NCBI GenBank assembly: GCA_002840835.1
Contig: PHCQ01000027.1
Location: 1-60,577, forward strand
Reading direction: 5' to 3'
Source: Betaproteobacteria bacterium HGW-Betaproteobacteria-16
Lineage (GTDB): Bacteria > Pseudomonadota > Gammaproteobacteria > Burkholderiales > Burkholderiaceae_C
DNA length: 60,577 nt
The notes below the pieces were generated by a model. That model was not told the origin of the DNA. It did no database searches and was given only the letters and a program-made list of their open reading frames with translations. Every line of letters begins with the position of its first letter. Positions within the stretch are counted from its first letter, which is position 1. Below, in pieces: positions 1 to 8,075 of the stretch. Position numbers and translations under genes: made by a program.

Positions 1-545
1 TGATGGCCCTGGCCAGCGGCCTGACCCAGGTGCTGGACGACCGGCGCTACACCGAGATCATCATGACCCGCGCCACCGTGAGTGTGGGTGAGGACATTGG
101 CTTCCTGCCAGGTACTGAAGAGGAAAAAATGGGCCCCTGGATGGGCGCACTTGACGACAACCTGGAGTTTCTTGCGAAGGGCGACGGCGGCAATGCCGGC
201 GAATGGGGCCGCGCAGCCACCAATGAGCTCATTCGCAGCCGCATCAAGGTCAAGAGCATGAACTTCATGCGCGGGCGCACGTTCATGAACAAGTACGTGA
301 TCATTGACGAGGCCCAAAACCTCACACCCAAGCAGATGAAGACTCTGATCACGCGCGCTGGCCCGGGCACCAAGATCATCTGCATGGGCAACCTGGCGCA
401 GATCGACACACCCTATCTCACGGAAGGCTCATCAGGTCTGACCTACGCCGTGGACCGCTTCAAAGGCTGGCCACACGGCGGCCATATCACCTTGGCGCGT
501 GGCGAACGATCACGGCTTGCGGATTTCGCCAGCGAAATACTCTGA
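1..545 (+). CDS. PhoH-family ATPase, C-terminal part (5' truncated by window)
   Basis: This is the C-terminal part of a PhoH-family P-loop ATPase; the frame is open from the first bases, so the ATG at 3 is probably internal and the true start lies outside the window. Visible are a Walker B-like stretch VIIDEAQNLTP near the middle, the following GNLAQIDTPYL motif, and the usual closing GERSRLADFASEIL. The long insert with TEEEKMGPW is typical of the larger PhoH proteins that carry an N-terminal PIN domain, but that domain is not in view. PhoH proteins are linked to RNA handling; the exact role here is unknown. The end is followed by the hairpin at 747-776. Confidence 0.9.
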   Translation, partial: MALASGLTQVLDDRRYTEIIMTRATVSVGEDIGFLPGTEEEKMGPWMGALDDNLEFLAKGDGGNAGEWGRAATNELIRSRIKVKSMNFMRGRTFMNKYVIIDEAQNLTPKQMKTLITRAGPGTKIICMGNLAQIDTPYLTEGSSGLTYAVDRFKGWPHGGHITLARGERSRLADFASEIL

Positions 546-746
546 GTGTCATGAGGGCCGGCATCATTGCGGTCCGACGCTAGCAAATGGTGAAGGGCCA
601 TTGGCGCTGTCTGACACCCGAGGGCCGGCTTTGCGCATCAATCACCTACCGGGGCAGGAGTGCACCGGTTCGCTCTGCCATGTTCACGCGTCTGCATCAA
701 CGCCACTGACAAGAACGACGCCGCGGTCGCACGGCATTGATGAAAC

Positions 747-776
747 GAAAAAGCCCTGGTCTTGCGACCAGGGCTT
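747..776 (-). terminator. Intrinsic terminator of the tRNA-Lys pair
   Basis: A 9-bp stem (agccctggt / accagggct, loop cttgcg) is preceded on the plus strand by an A run, which reads as a U tract on the minus strand. It lies just 3' of the minus-strand tRNA-Lys genes. A T run a few bases beyond the other arm means it may also stop transcripts coming from the PhoH gene. Confidence 0.8.
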
Positions 777-784
777 CACGTTTT

Positions 785-860
785 TGGTAGGACGTGGCAG
801 GCTCGAACTGCCGACCAACGGATTAAAAGTCCGCTGCTCTACCAACTGAGCTAACGTCCC
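785..860 (-). tRNA. tRNA-Lys (anticodon TTT)
   Basis: Read on the minus strand, this 76-nt stretch gives a full cloverleaf: acceptor GGGACGT pairing with ACGTCCT (first pair G-U), D arm GCTCAGTTGGTAGAGC, anticodon loop CTTTTAA with anticodon TTT, T loop TTCGAGC and an encoded CCA end at 785-787. It is the downstream member of a tandem tRNA-Lys pair and probably shares a transcript with the CTT gene. Confidence 0.96.
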
Positions 861-897
861 ATCAAAACAAACCTTGTTCCCCGCACCATCCAGAAGA

Positions 898-973
898 TGG
901 TGGGGCGTGAGTGACTCGAACACTCGACCTACGGATTAAGAGTCCGCTGCTCTACCAACTGAGCTAACGCCCC
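898..973 (-). tRNA. tRNA-Lys (anticodon CTT)
   Basis: Minus-strand cloverleaf of 76 nt: acceptor GGGGCGT, D arm identical to that of the neighbouring tRNA-Lys, anticodon loop CTCTTAA with anticodon CTT, T loop TTCGAGT and encoded CCA. It lies 37 bp upstream of the TTT gene, so the two lysine isoacceptors are probably processed from one precursor. Confidence 0.96.
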
Positions 974-1047
974 AAGGGGTTTTGCCGCGAACTTGAAGAC
1001 GAACGGAAAATCTCTTTTCGTCTATTGGCTACTGCGCCAAGCCTCAA

Positions 1048-1077
1048 ATTATAGCGTCATTGTGAACGGTTTTTCAA
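1048..1077 (-). promoter_or_regulatory. Sigma-70-type promoter for the tRNA-Lys pair
   Basis: On the minus strand, TTGAAA (1077-1072) and a perfect TATAAT (1053-1048) are separated by 18 bp, about 70 bp ahead of tRNA-Lys(CTT). Both elements lie at the extreme 3' end of tcdA, and the tcdA stop codon falls inside the -10 box. The placement and match to consensus support the call; activity is inferred. Confidence 0.7.
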
Positions 1078-1888
1078 CCGACTTGGATTTTCGTGCAGCA
1101 CTTGCCAACGCATTCATTGTCCAACCCGCCGCGCACATGCCGAAGGTCGCTGTCACACTCACCAGCGACCCGTAACCGTGGCAGTTCAACGAACCATCCA
1201 TCGCCGACACATCACACGATGCATCAGGTGGAGCCACAGCCTCCCGGCTGCACACGCAAGCGACGCCCATTCGACCCGCGCGGGCGCCTTCATGATGGCG
1301 TCGCAGCCCGTACCGGAGCTTGGCCAGCAATGGGTCGTGCGTGACTTCTGCAAGATCGACCACCTCCACCCGTTGTGGTTCGTGCTTGCCGCCCGCCGCG
1401 CCCACGGTCACGAAGGGCACGTTGTGCGCCAGCGCCCATGCGGCCATGACCGTCTTGGCCCTCACCTGATCACAGGCATCTACCAGAGCAAAAGAATTCA
1501 AGGGCCGCTGACCATCCAGCCTCGCCCCCTCATACAACAGGGCCGGCCAGTTCTCCGGCGTCACGAAATCATCGATGACGTTGATCTTGCACCCAGGGTG
1601 AAAGAGACTGATGCGATCCCGCATGGCCTGCACCTTGGCTTGCCCCAGCGAGGGCTCCATGGCATGAATCTGACGATTGAAGTTTGATTCCGACACATGG
1701 TCCATGTCGATGAGCGTGAGTTCGCGCACGCCACTGCGGGCCAGTGCCTCGGCCACCCATGAGCCCACTCCCCCGATACCGACCACCGCGACATGTGCAT
1801 CAAAAATGCGTTGTGCGCCGTCGACGCCATACAGCCTGCGCAGCCCTCCGAAGCGCCGTTCAAAAGACTCCTTGGACAAGTCGCTCAC
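1049..1888 (-). CDS. tcdA: tRNA threonylcarbamoyladenosine dehydratase TcdA (CsdL/YgdL)
   Basis: This E1-like (ThiF/MoeB family) enzyme uses ATP to cyclise t6A37 of tRNAs to ct6A. The 279-residue protein opens with SDLSKESFERRFGGL and carries the nucleotide-binding GIGGVGSWVAEAL motif, the conserved DMDHVSESNFNRQ block that contacts ATP, and a CVCSREAV cysteine segment near residue 215. The GTG start at 1888 was chosen because it forms a GTGA overlap with the stop of the upstream transporter and matches the family N terminus; a longer frame upstream is only read-through of the transporter gene. The overlap implies translational coupling to the YeeE/YedE gene. Confidence 0.93.
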   Translation of the reverse strand: MSDLSKESFERRFGGLRRLYGVDGAQRIFDAHVAVVGIGGVGSWVAEALARSGVRELTLIDMDHVSESNFNRQIHAMEPSLGQAKVQAMRDRISLFHPGCKINVIDDFVTPENWPALLYEGARLDGQRPLNSFALVDACDQVRAKTVMAAWALAHNVPFVTVGAAGGKHEPQRVEVVDLAEVTHDPLLAKLRYGLRRHHEGARAGRMGVACVCSREAVAPPDASCDVSAMDGSLNCHGYGSLVSVTATFGMCAAGWTMNALASAARKSKSVEKPFTMTL

Positions 1889-3045
1889 TCCCGGTCCAGC
1901 AGCCACATCTGAAAACGGAACCCTCCGACCGCACCCAGCATGATCCCTGTGACGGCAATCACACTGGACAGGCTCAACGTGGAAAGCCCTGACATGCCTT
2001 GCCCCACGGTACATCCCAAAGCAGTGACGCCTCCCACGCCCATGCAGACCGCGCCCAGCATATGCAGAGCCGTGTCTTGCGTGCCGTGAAAACCTTCCCA
2101 CCGAAAACTGCGCTCGATGAGGGAACACAGAAATGCGCCGACCACCACACCTGCCACAGTGACCACACCAAAGGTGAGCACCTTGGATGTGTCGCTGTAG
2201 AAGATGATCCAATCCAGTGTGTAAGCCATGGGCGCCGTGAAGGTGAGAGACTCCATGCGTCGCGAATTGCTGGCCAGATACATCGACTCAAGTGTCTCGG
2301 GGTGTTCGGGCACAAAGCCCAGGTGGCCACTGACCCACCACATGGCCACAATGACCGCACCCAGGCCCAGCCCCGCAAGCAGGTTGTTGCCTGTGCGGAA
2401 ATCAGTCCCCGCAAGCGCCCAGAAGATCAAGCCCCCACCGATCACAAGCGCAGCGGCCATGCCAGCAACAGCGGGATTCATGCCCAGCCCACTGGACAGC
2501 CAGAACGGCACTGCGCCACCCGCAGCCAGATCGAACACAACCTGGTCAACCGTGCTGTCACGCCACACAGCCACCACGCCTCGCAGGGTCGCAAAGGCCG
2601 CAAAACCCATCACAAAGAACACCACAAGGGATTTCAGGCTCCCGGCACCAATGCGAACCAACGTCTTGCTGCCGCAGCCTGAAGCGAGCACCATGCCAAA
2701 ACCGAACAGCGCGCCGCCTGACAACGCCGACAACCAGAGGACCCGACCCGATGTGTAGATGCTCTGTGTGGGATCAATCCAGCCCAACGCTGCCATGCCG
2801 TAGAACCCGATCATGGCCACACCAACCGCCATGCCCCACATGCGCATGCGGGTCCAGTCGCCCATGTTCACGATGTCGCTGATGGCACCCATCGTGCAGA
2901 AATGCGTGCGCTGGGCAATGAAGCCAAAGGCAGCTGCAACAGCAAACGCTGCCCAGAGGACCCATGTGTACAGCTGATTGAGCTCATCGATTTCCATGGG
3001 CGCCATTGTAGGAGCAGGCCCATCTGGGCCTGCCACGGCGGCCAT
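1885..3045 (-). CDS. YeeE/YedE family (TsuA-like) thiosulfate/sulfur transporter
   Basis: This 386-residue, very hydrophobic inner-membrane protein has about nine to ten helices and belongs to the YeeE/YedE family; characterised members (TsuA) import thiosulfate. Conserved cysteines thought to relay the substrate sit in the expected motifs: QRTHFCTMGAI (Cys50), ASGCGSK (Cys124) and ALGCTVGQG (Cys345). The ATG at 3045 is used, though internal ATGs at codons 14 and 17 are possible. It overlaps tcdA by 4 bp and follows cpoB at a 31-bp gap. The substrate is inferred from family only; sulfide or another reduced sulfur species is also possible. Confidence 0.88.
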   Translation of the reverse strand: MAAVAGPDGPAPTMAPMEIDELNQLYTWVLWAAFAVAAAFGFIAQRTHFCTMGAISDIVNMGDWTRMRMWGMAVGVAMIGFYGMAALGWIDPTQSIYTSGRVLWLSALSGGALFGFGMVLASGCGSKTLVRIGAGSLKSLVVFFVMGFAAFATLRGVVAVWRDSTVDQVVFDLAAGGAVPFWLSSGLGMNPAVAGMAAALVIGGGLIFWALAGTDFRTGNNLLAGLGLGAVIVAMWWVSGHLGFVPEHPETLESMYLASNSRRMESLTFTAPMAYTLDWIIFYSDTSKVLTFGVVTVAGVVVGAFLCSLIERSFRWEGFHGTQDTALHMLGAVCMGVGGVTALGCTVGQGMSGLSTLSLSSVIAVTGIMLGAVGGFRFQMWLLDRE

Positions 3046-3076
3046 TTGCCACCACTTGTCAATCAGGTGCCTGGGA

Positions 3077-3862
3077 TCAACGCAGGCGTGAGAGGCGTTC
3101 GCGCGCCACGGTGGCGGCTTCAGATCCGGGATGGATCTTCACGAGATCTTCCAGGGTACGTCGCGCAGCCCTGCTGTCCTTCATTTCCACCTGACTGTTG
3201 GCAAGTGCCAGCATGCCTTCTGGCACGCGCTGGTGACCGGGAAACTGCGAAATCAGACGCCGATGGCTTTCAATGGCCTCTTTGTAGGCCCGGTTCGCAT
3301 ACTGGGCATTGCCCAGCCAATACAGAACCGATGGGGTGTAGCCGCTCTCTGGATAGCGCTGAAGAAAACCAGCGTAGGCAGAGGCTGCAGCGGGAAACTC
3401 CGAACGCCGCAGCACGGCCATGGCGGCCTCGTAGTCGCGCTGCTCAGCCGGTGTCGCAGTGAAATCTCGACCATCCAGCGTGATCGTCGAGGGCTCCACC
3501 TGCTTCAGACGCTCTTCGAGACCCGACTGCACGTCATTTTGTTTGCGCTGCAGCTCTGATACCTCCCGTGCCAGCTGTTCATTCTGACCGCGCAAATTGG
3601 CAACTTCTGACCGGAGCTGTTCAATCTGATTGGCCAGATCGAGCAGGCTTCGTTGACCAGTGTTGCCCTGGGACCGCGCCTCTTCAGCCAGTTTGGCCTG
3701 TCGGGCCTCACTGGCCTCGAACCGCTGACGCAACTCGATGATGGCTCTGCGAGCTTCGTCGTCGCCCAGGAAGGCTTGCGCCTGCAAGGGTGCGAGCATC
3801 GACGCGATCGCAATCCCGCTGGCAATCAGTTGGAACGAAAAGCGCTTCATCGAATGGGTCAT
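3077..3862 (-). CDS. cpoB: Cell division coordinator CpoB (YbgF)
   Basis: This periplasmic Tol-Pal accessory protein coordinates outer-membrane constriction with septal peptidoglycan synthesis. It has a signal peptide ending near LQAQA, a heptad-rich coiled coil at about residues 35-110 and a TPR-like C-terminal half with the pattern GNAQYANRAYKEAI. Length, about 260 residues, is normal. The ATG at 3862 is preferred; a TTG at 3871 overlapping the pal stop and an ATG at 3850 are alternatives, and none has a clear Shine-Dalgarno, so coupling to pal is likely. It is the last tol-pal gene here. Confidence 0.9.
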   Translation of the reverse strand: MTHSMKRFSFQLIASGIAIASMLAPLQAQAFLGDDEARRAIIELRQRFEASEARQAKLAEEARSQGNTGQRSLLDLANQIEQLRSEVANLRGQNEQLAREVSELQRKQNDVQSGLEERLKQVEPSTITLDGRDFTATPAEQRDYEAAMAVLRRSEFPAAASAYAGFLQRYPESGYTPSVLYWLGNAQYANRAYKEAIESHRRLISQFPGHQRVPEGMLALANSQVEMKDSRAARRTLEDLVKIHPGSEAATVARERLSRLR

Positions 3863-3867
3863 GCTGA

Positions 3868-4452
3868 TCAACGGTAGGTGATTTCAACCCGACGATTCTG
3901 GGCGAACGCGCTCTCATCGAAGCCATAGACAGCCGGCTTCTCTTCTCCGAAGCTCACAGCCTCCATCTGGGATTCGCCCACGCCCAGCAATTGCATGGCT
4001 CGGCGAACGGCCTCGGCACGTTTCTGTCCAAGGGCCAGGTTGTACTCACGACCCCCGCGCTCGTCGGTGTGACCTTCAAGCGCAATCCTGCGGCTTGGGT
4101 TGGCTTTCAGGAATGCGGCATTGGCTTCAAGTGCACCTGCAAACTCCTGACGCACTTCAAAGCTGTCGTAGTCAAAATAAATCACCCGGGCCATGTCGGC
4201 AGGCTGCTGTGAGTCCACCCCTGGCACCTGCACGCCGGAAACCCCACTGGGATCCACGCCGCTGCCCGTACCGCCTTGCGTGCCGCCTGCACCCGCAGCG
4301 GCGCCACGGTCTTCAACGGGCGCCTCATCGAGTTTGACGCTTGATCCGCATGCGGCAAGCGAGAGCGCCAGCACCACCGCAAAGAAACCGCTCAGGACCG
4401 AACGATATGAACGTGGCGCGGCGGTTGCAGAGAACTTGGTCAGGTTAAGCAT
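3868..4452 (-). CDS. pal: Peptidoglycan-associated lipoprotein Pal
   Basis: Pal is the outer-membrane lipoprotein that ties the Tol machine to peptidoglycan. A lipobox LSLAAC puts the lipidated cysteine at residue 35, after an unusually long n-region. A Gly/Thr-rich linker follows, then an OmpA-like peptidoglycan-binding domain with IALEGHTDERGGREYN and QNRRVEITYR. Length, 194 residues, is within the family's range. It lies between tolB and cpoB in the standard order, with 75 bp separating it from tolB and a direct stop/start junction with cpoB. Confidence 0.96.
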   Translation of the reverse strand: MLNLTKFSATAAPRSYRSVLSGFFAVVLALSLAACGSSVKLDEAPVEDRGAAAGAGGTQGGTGSGVDPSGVSGVQVPGVDSQQPADMARVIYFDYDSFEVRQEFAGALEANAAFLKANPSRRIALEGHTDERGGREYNLALGQKRAEAVRRAMQLLGVGESQMEAVSFGEEKPAVYGFDESAFAQNRRVEITYR

Positions 4453-4527
4453 GAAGGATTCCCTTTCAGATTGGATAGAAATTCGAGCGGATGGATGAAA
4501 AATGCCGCAAATAGAACAACAAAGGCA

Positions 4528-5838
4528 TCAGCGAGCGAACGGACCCCACTGAGGCTCGCGAATGTCGCCCCGAGCGCCTGCCAGTCGTGTTTTGATGCGA
4601 CCGTCGACTGTGCTGGTCATGAGCGCCTCCTGGCCATTTTCACGGGTGGCGTAGATGATGAGGCGGCTGTTGGGAGAGAAGCTAGGGCTCTCGTCACCGC
4701 TGGTGGTGGTCAGCGCAGTGACATTGCCACTGGCCAGTTCCATCACGTGCAGACGGAAAGCCCCGCCCACACGCGAAATGTAGGCCAGCCAGCGACCATC
4801 CGGGCTGGGAGAGGGAGAAATGTTGTAGTTGCCAGTGAAGGTCAGGCGCTGCGGGTTTCCACCCTGCGCCCCCATGCGATAGATCTGGGGCGAGCCGCCT
4901 CGGTCGCTCACAAAGAACAGCGAACTCCCGTCAGCGGAGAAAACGGGCTCGGTGTCGATGCTGCCCGACTGGGTCAACCTGCGCGGCTCGCTGCCGTTGG
5001 CGCTCATCACATAAATCTGGGCATTGCCTGAAATGGACAATGTGGCGGCCAATTGGCTACCATCGGGAGACCACGAAGGCGCACTGTTCGAGCCCCGGAA
5101 ATTGGCCAGCAGCCGGCGCCGACCGGTGGCCACGTCGTGGGTGTAGATGACCGGCTTGCGGGACTCAAAGGACACGTATGCCAATTGATTTCCACCAGGG
5201 GCCCAACTGGGCGAAATGATGGGCTCAGGACTGGTCAGGGCCGCACGCGCGTTCTCGCCATCGGCGTCGGCCACCCAGAGGATATGTTGGCTGCCTGCTT
5301 TGGAAACGTAAGCGATCCGGGTGGCAAACACACCTTTCTCTCCTGTCAGCTTCTCGTACACGTAATCCGCAATTCGATGCGCCGCCAATCGCAGATCCTG
5401 CGTCGTCACCGGGTAGCTGAGACCGCCGAGGTCCCTGGCCTTGACCACATCCCAAAGCCTGAAGCGGACATCGTGCCGACCGTCCGCCAAACGCGTCACG
5501 CTGCCCGTGAGCAAGGCGTCAGTGGTGCGTGCACGCCAGGGGGCGAGGTCAGGCCGTGAAGTTTCGTCGAGCTGGCCGGGCAATGGGTCAACAAAACGGA
5601 ACTGACCGCTGCGCTCCAGATCGGCGCGAACAATGGCCGCCATGTCCTGACCGACCTGCCCATTTCCCCGAAAGGCGGCAGCGGAGAACGGAATCTGGGT
5701 CATGCCCACACCCGTCACTTCGACGCGAAACTGCGCCAAGGCGTTCGTCAGGGGCAAGGCACCGGCGGGGAGTAGAACAGCCTGAGAAAGCAAACGTCGC
5801 CGTGATAGCGGCCAATGGTCTCGATTCAAATCCTGCAT
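4528..5838 (-). CDS. tolB: Tol-Pal system protein TolB
   Basis: TolB is the periplasmic beta-propeller that binds Pal. The 436-residue protein has an N-terminal domain (about 37-160) and repeated propeller blades such as ISPSWAPGG, APSWSPDGSQLA, EPVFSADGSSLF and SPSPSPDGRWLAY. The N terminus is odd: SRRRLLSQA (residues 12-20) ahead of a short hydrophobic stretch resembles a twin-arginine signal. The ATG at 5838 has AAGGA immediately next to it, whereas a TTG at 5829 would be spaced about 8 nt from the same AAGGA, so the true start may be three codons later. It heads the pal-cpoB run and is divergent from the MsbA gene. Confidence 0.94.
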   Translation of the reverse strand: MQDLNRDHWPLSRRRLLSQAVLLPAGALPLTNALAQFRVEVTGVGMTQIPFSAAAFRGNGQVGQDMAAIVRADLERSGQFRFVDPLPGQLDETSRPDLAPWRARTTDALLTGSVTRLADGRHDVRFRLWDVVKARDLGGLSYPVTTQDLRLAAHRIADYVYEKLTGEKGVFATRIAYVSKAGSQHILWVADADGENARAALTSPEPIISPSWAPGGNQLAYVSFESRKPVIYTHDVATGRRRLLANFRGSNSAPSWSPDGSQLAATLSISGNAQIYVMSANGSEPRRLTQSGSIDTEPVFSADGSSLFFVSDRGGSPQIYRMGAQGGNPQRLTFTGNYNISPSPSPDGRWLAYISRVGGAFRLHVMELASGNVTALTTTSGDESPSFSPNSRLIIYATRENGQEALMTSTVDGRIKTRLAGARGDIREPQWGPFAR

Positions 5839-6035
5839 TCCTTATGTCTGAATGGTTGCTTTGGCCGAAAAACTCAATTTGAGTTCCCTCGCAAACCTCC
5901 AGCGGATAATACCGGAACGATCCCTTGCACCCGTGACAAGATGTGCTCGAATGGCAGTGTCTTTTCCTGACACACCTTACGATCCTGTATCCCGGCATTC
6001 ATTCCCGCCTTACCTCCTTTCAGGCCGCTACGGAC

Positions 6036-7889
6036 TTGACCGAATCACTACATAAAAAGCCTCTCCCGCAGAGGTCGATAGCCCAACGGCTGTTACGTTT
6101 TTGGCCGTATTTTCAGTCGGCAAAAGCCGGTATCGTGCTGGCGGCCATCTGCTCAGTGGTGGGAGCGCTCACCGAGCCGCTCATTCCCGCACTGCTCAAG
6201 ACCCTGCTGGATCGGGGATTCGCACAGGGCAACATTGCCCTCTGGATGGTGCCTGTCGCCCTGATGGGTCTGTTCGGCATCAGGGGCCTGGCCGGGTTCC
6301 TTGCGCAATATGCGTTGTCTCATACGGCCAGTCTCGGGCTTCTGAATCTGCGGCGAGCCATGTTCGTCAAGCTCAATGACGCTCGCATGGAGTTGTTCTC
6401 GCAACAAAGTGCGAGCAAGCTGTCCAACACGCTGGTTTACGAGGTGCAGACCGGATCGACGATGCTGGTCAATGCACTGCTCAGTCTGGCCAAGGACAGC
6501 CTGACGATGATGGCCCTCATGGGCTACCTCATGTACCTGAACTGGAAACTCACCTTGATTGTGCTGCTGATCTTTCCAGGACTGGTGATGATCATGCGGG
6601 TACTGTCCCGTCGACTGTATCGACTGACCCGCTCCAGCCAGCAAGCCACGGACGAACTGGCTTACGTCGTCGAGGAAAACGCATTGGCACACCGTGTGGT
6701 GCGTCTGCACGGGGCACAGGGCAGTCAGACAGCGCGCTTCAATGCCCTGAGCACAGCCTTGCGTCGCCTGGCATTGAAGTCCACCATTGCCCAAGCGGCC
6801 ATGACCCCGTTGACGCAATTGCTGGCGTCCGCAGCGCTATCGGCGGTGATTGCAGTTGCCCTTTGGCAAAGCAGCAGCAGCGGCGTGACCGTTGGCAATT
6901 TTGTGGCGTTCGTGACCGCCATGTTGATGCTGGTGGCTCCCATTCGGCACCTGGCCGAAATTGCGGGGCCCATCACCCGGGGACTGGCGGCGCTGGAGCG
7001 AGGACTCGATCTCATCGAAAGCACGCCTGATCAGGTGGGAGGCAGCCATGCGGTTGACCATGCGCAGGGCGGCCTCTCGCTGCGCAATGTCTGGGTGCGT
7101 TACCCGTCGCGAGCCGCGATCGAAGGCGAGGCGCATACGGGGCGCGCTGCGCTGAAGGGCATCAACCTGACCATTGCACCCGGAGAAGTGCTGGCCCTGG
7201 TCGGGCCGTCGGGCTCTGGAAAATCCACCCTGGTCAACCTGTTGCCGCGTTTTGTGGATGTGACCGAGGGTGAGATCTGTCTCGATGAGGTTCCGCTGGG
7301 TGAATGGGACCTGAGTGCGCTTCGGCGGCAGTTTGCCCTGGTCAGCCAGGACGTGGTGATGCTCAACGATACCCTGGCCGCCAATGTGGCTCTGGGCGAC
7401 GACCCCGGCTCTCTCGATGAGTCCAGAGTGTTGAGCGCCTTGACCTCGGCCAACCTGCTGGACCTGATTCATCAGCTGCCGCAGGGCATTCACAGCAAGG
7501 TCGGGCACAACGCCGCCGAACTGTCCGGTGGGCAGCGCCAGCGTCTGGCCATCGCACGGGCCATCTACAAGAACGCACCTGTTCTGATTCTGGATGAAGC
7601 CACATCGGCGCTGGACAACGAATCGGAGCGACTGGTACAGGATGCACTGTCCCGCCTCATGAAGGGGCGAACCACCCTGGTGGTCGCGCACCGGCTGTCC
7701 ACGATTGAACATGCCGACCGTGTCGTGGTGCTGGCTGACGGCCAGATCAGCGAGCAGGGATCCCATGCCGAACTGATGGCCGCTGACGGGCTCTACGCGC
7801 GTCTGCACGCCCAAGGCTTCAAAGCAGACACGGAGAGCCCGGCCGAGCCGGAAGAGGACATCACGATCGATTCAGACCAGCCGACCTGA
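6036..7889 (+). CDS. msbA: MsbA-type lipid A flippase (ABC exporter, fused permease/ATPase)
   Basis: This homodimeric ABC exporter probably flips lipid A-core across the inner membrane. Six transmembrane helices occupy about residues 25-310, followed by a nucleotide-binding domain with Walker A GPSGSGKSTLV, signature ELSGGQRQR, Walker B VLILDEATSALD and H-loop VVAHRLST. I place the start at the TTG at 6036 (617 residues; LTESLHKK), which matches where relatives begin; the frame is open back to a GTG at 5943, but that extension is uncharacteristic. The Shine-Dalgarno is weak. It is transcribed alone, divergent from tolB. Lipid specificity is inferred from similarity. Confidence 0.88.
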   Translation: MTESLHKKPLPQRSIAQRLLRFWPYFQSAKAGIVLAAICSVVGALTEPLIPALLKTLLDRGFAQGNIALWMVPVALMGLFGIRGLAGFLAQYALSHTASLGLLNLRRAMFVKLNDARMELFSQQSASKLSNTLVYEVQTGSTMLVNALLSLAKDSLTMMALMGYLMYLNWKLTLIVLLIFPGLVMIMRVLSRRLYRLTRSSQQATDELAYVVEENALAHRVVRLHGAQGSQTARFNALSTALRRLALKSTIAQAAMTPLTQLLASAALSAVIAVALWQSSSSGVTVGNFVAFVTAMLMLVAPIRHLAEIAGPITRGLAALERGLDLIESTPDQVGGSHAVDHAQGGLSLRNVWVRYPSRAAIEGEAHTGRAALKGINLTIAPGEVLALVGPSGSGKSTLVNLLPRFVDVTEGEICLDEVPLGEWDLSALRRQFALVSQDVVMLNDTLAANVALGDDPGSLDESRVLSALTSANLLDLIHQLPQGIHSKVGHNAAELSGGQRQRLAIARAIYKNAPVLILDEATSALDNESERLVQDALSRLMKGRTTLVVAHRLSTIEHADRVVVLADGQISEQGSHAELMAADGLYARLHAQGFKADTESPAEPEEDITIDSDQPT

Positions 7890-8003
7890 TCCATCCGCCA
7901 TCGAATGGGAGGGGTGCGAAACAGGTGACTCGTGGATGACGCGGACGCCGGGCTGTGCACGGCCCGCACAAACCATCAAGAAAGAAGATGGCCACTCACC
8001 CAC

Positions 8004-8043
8004 GAAAAAGCCCGGGAAACGCTGTTGCCAGCGCATCCCGGGC
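8004..8043 (-). terminator. Intrinsic terminator of the outer-membrane barrel gene
   Basis: An 8-bp GC-rich stem (gcccggga / tcccgggc) with an 18-nt loop is preceded on the plus strand by five A residues, giving a U tract on the minus strand. It sits 33 bp past the stop of the barrel gene. Confidence 0.75.
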
Positions 8044-8075
8044 CAGGTGGAATCACCAATCGCTTGGCAATCGCA

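Noticed and set aside
499..849. Plus-strand open frame of 116 codons covering the terminator and a tRNA-Lys gene
   Set aside because: It runs through tRNA-Lys(TTT) and the hairpin, has no protein-like composition and no ribosome site.
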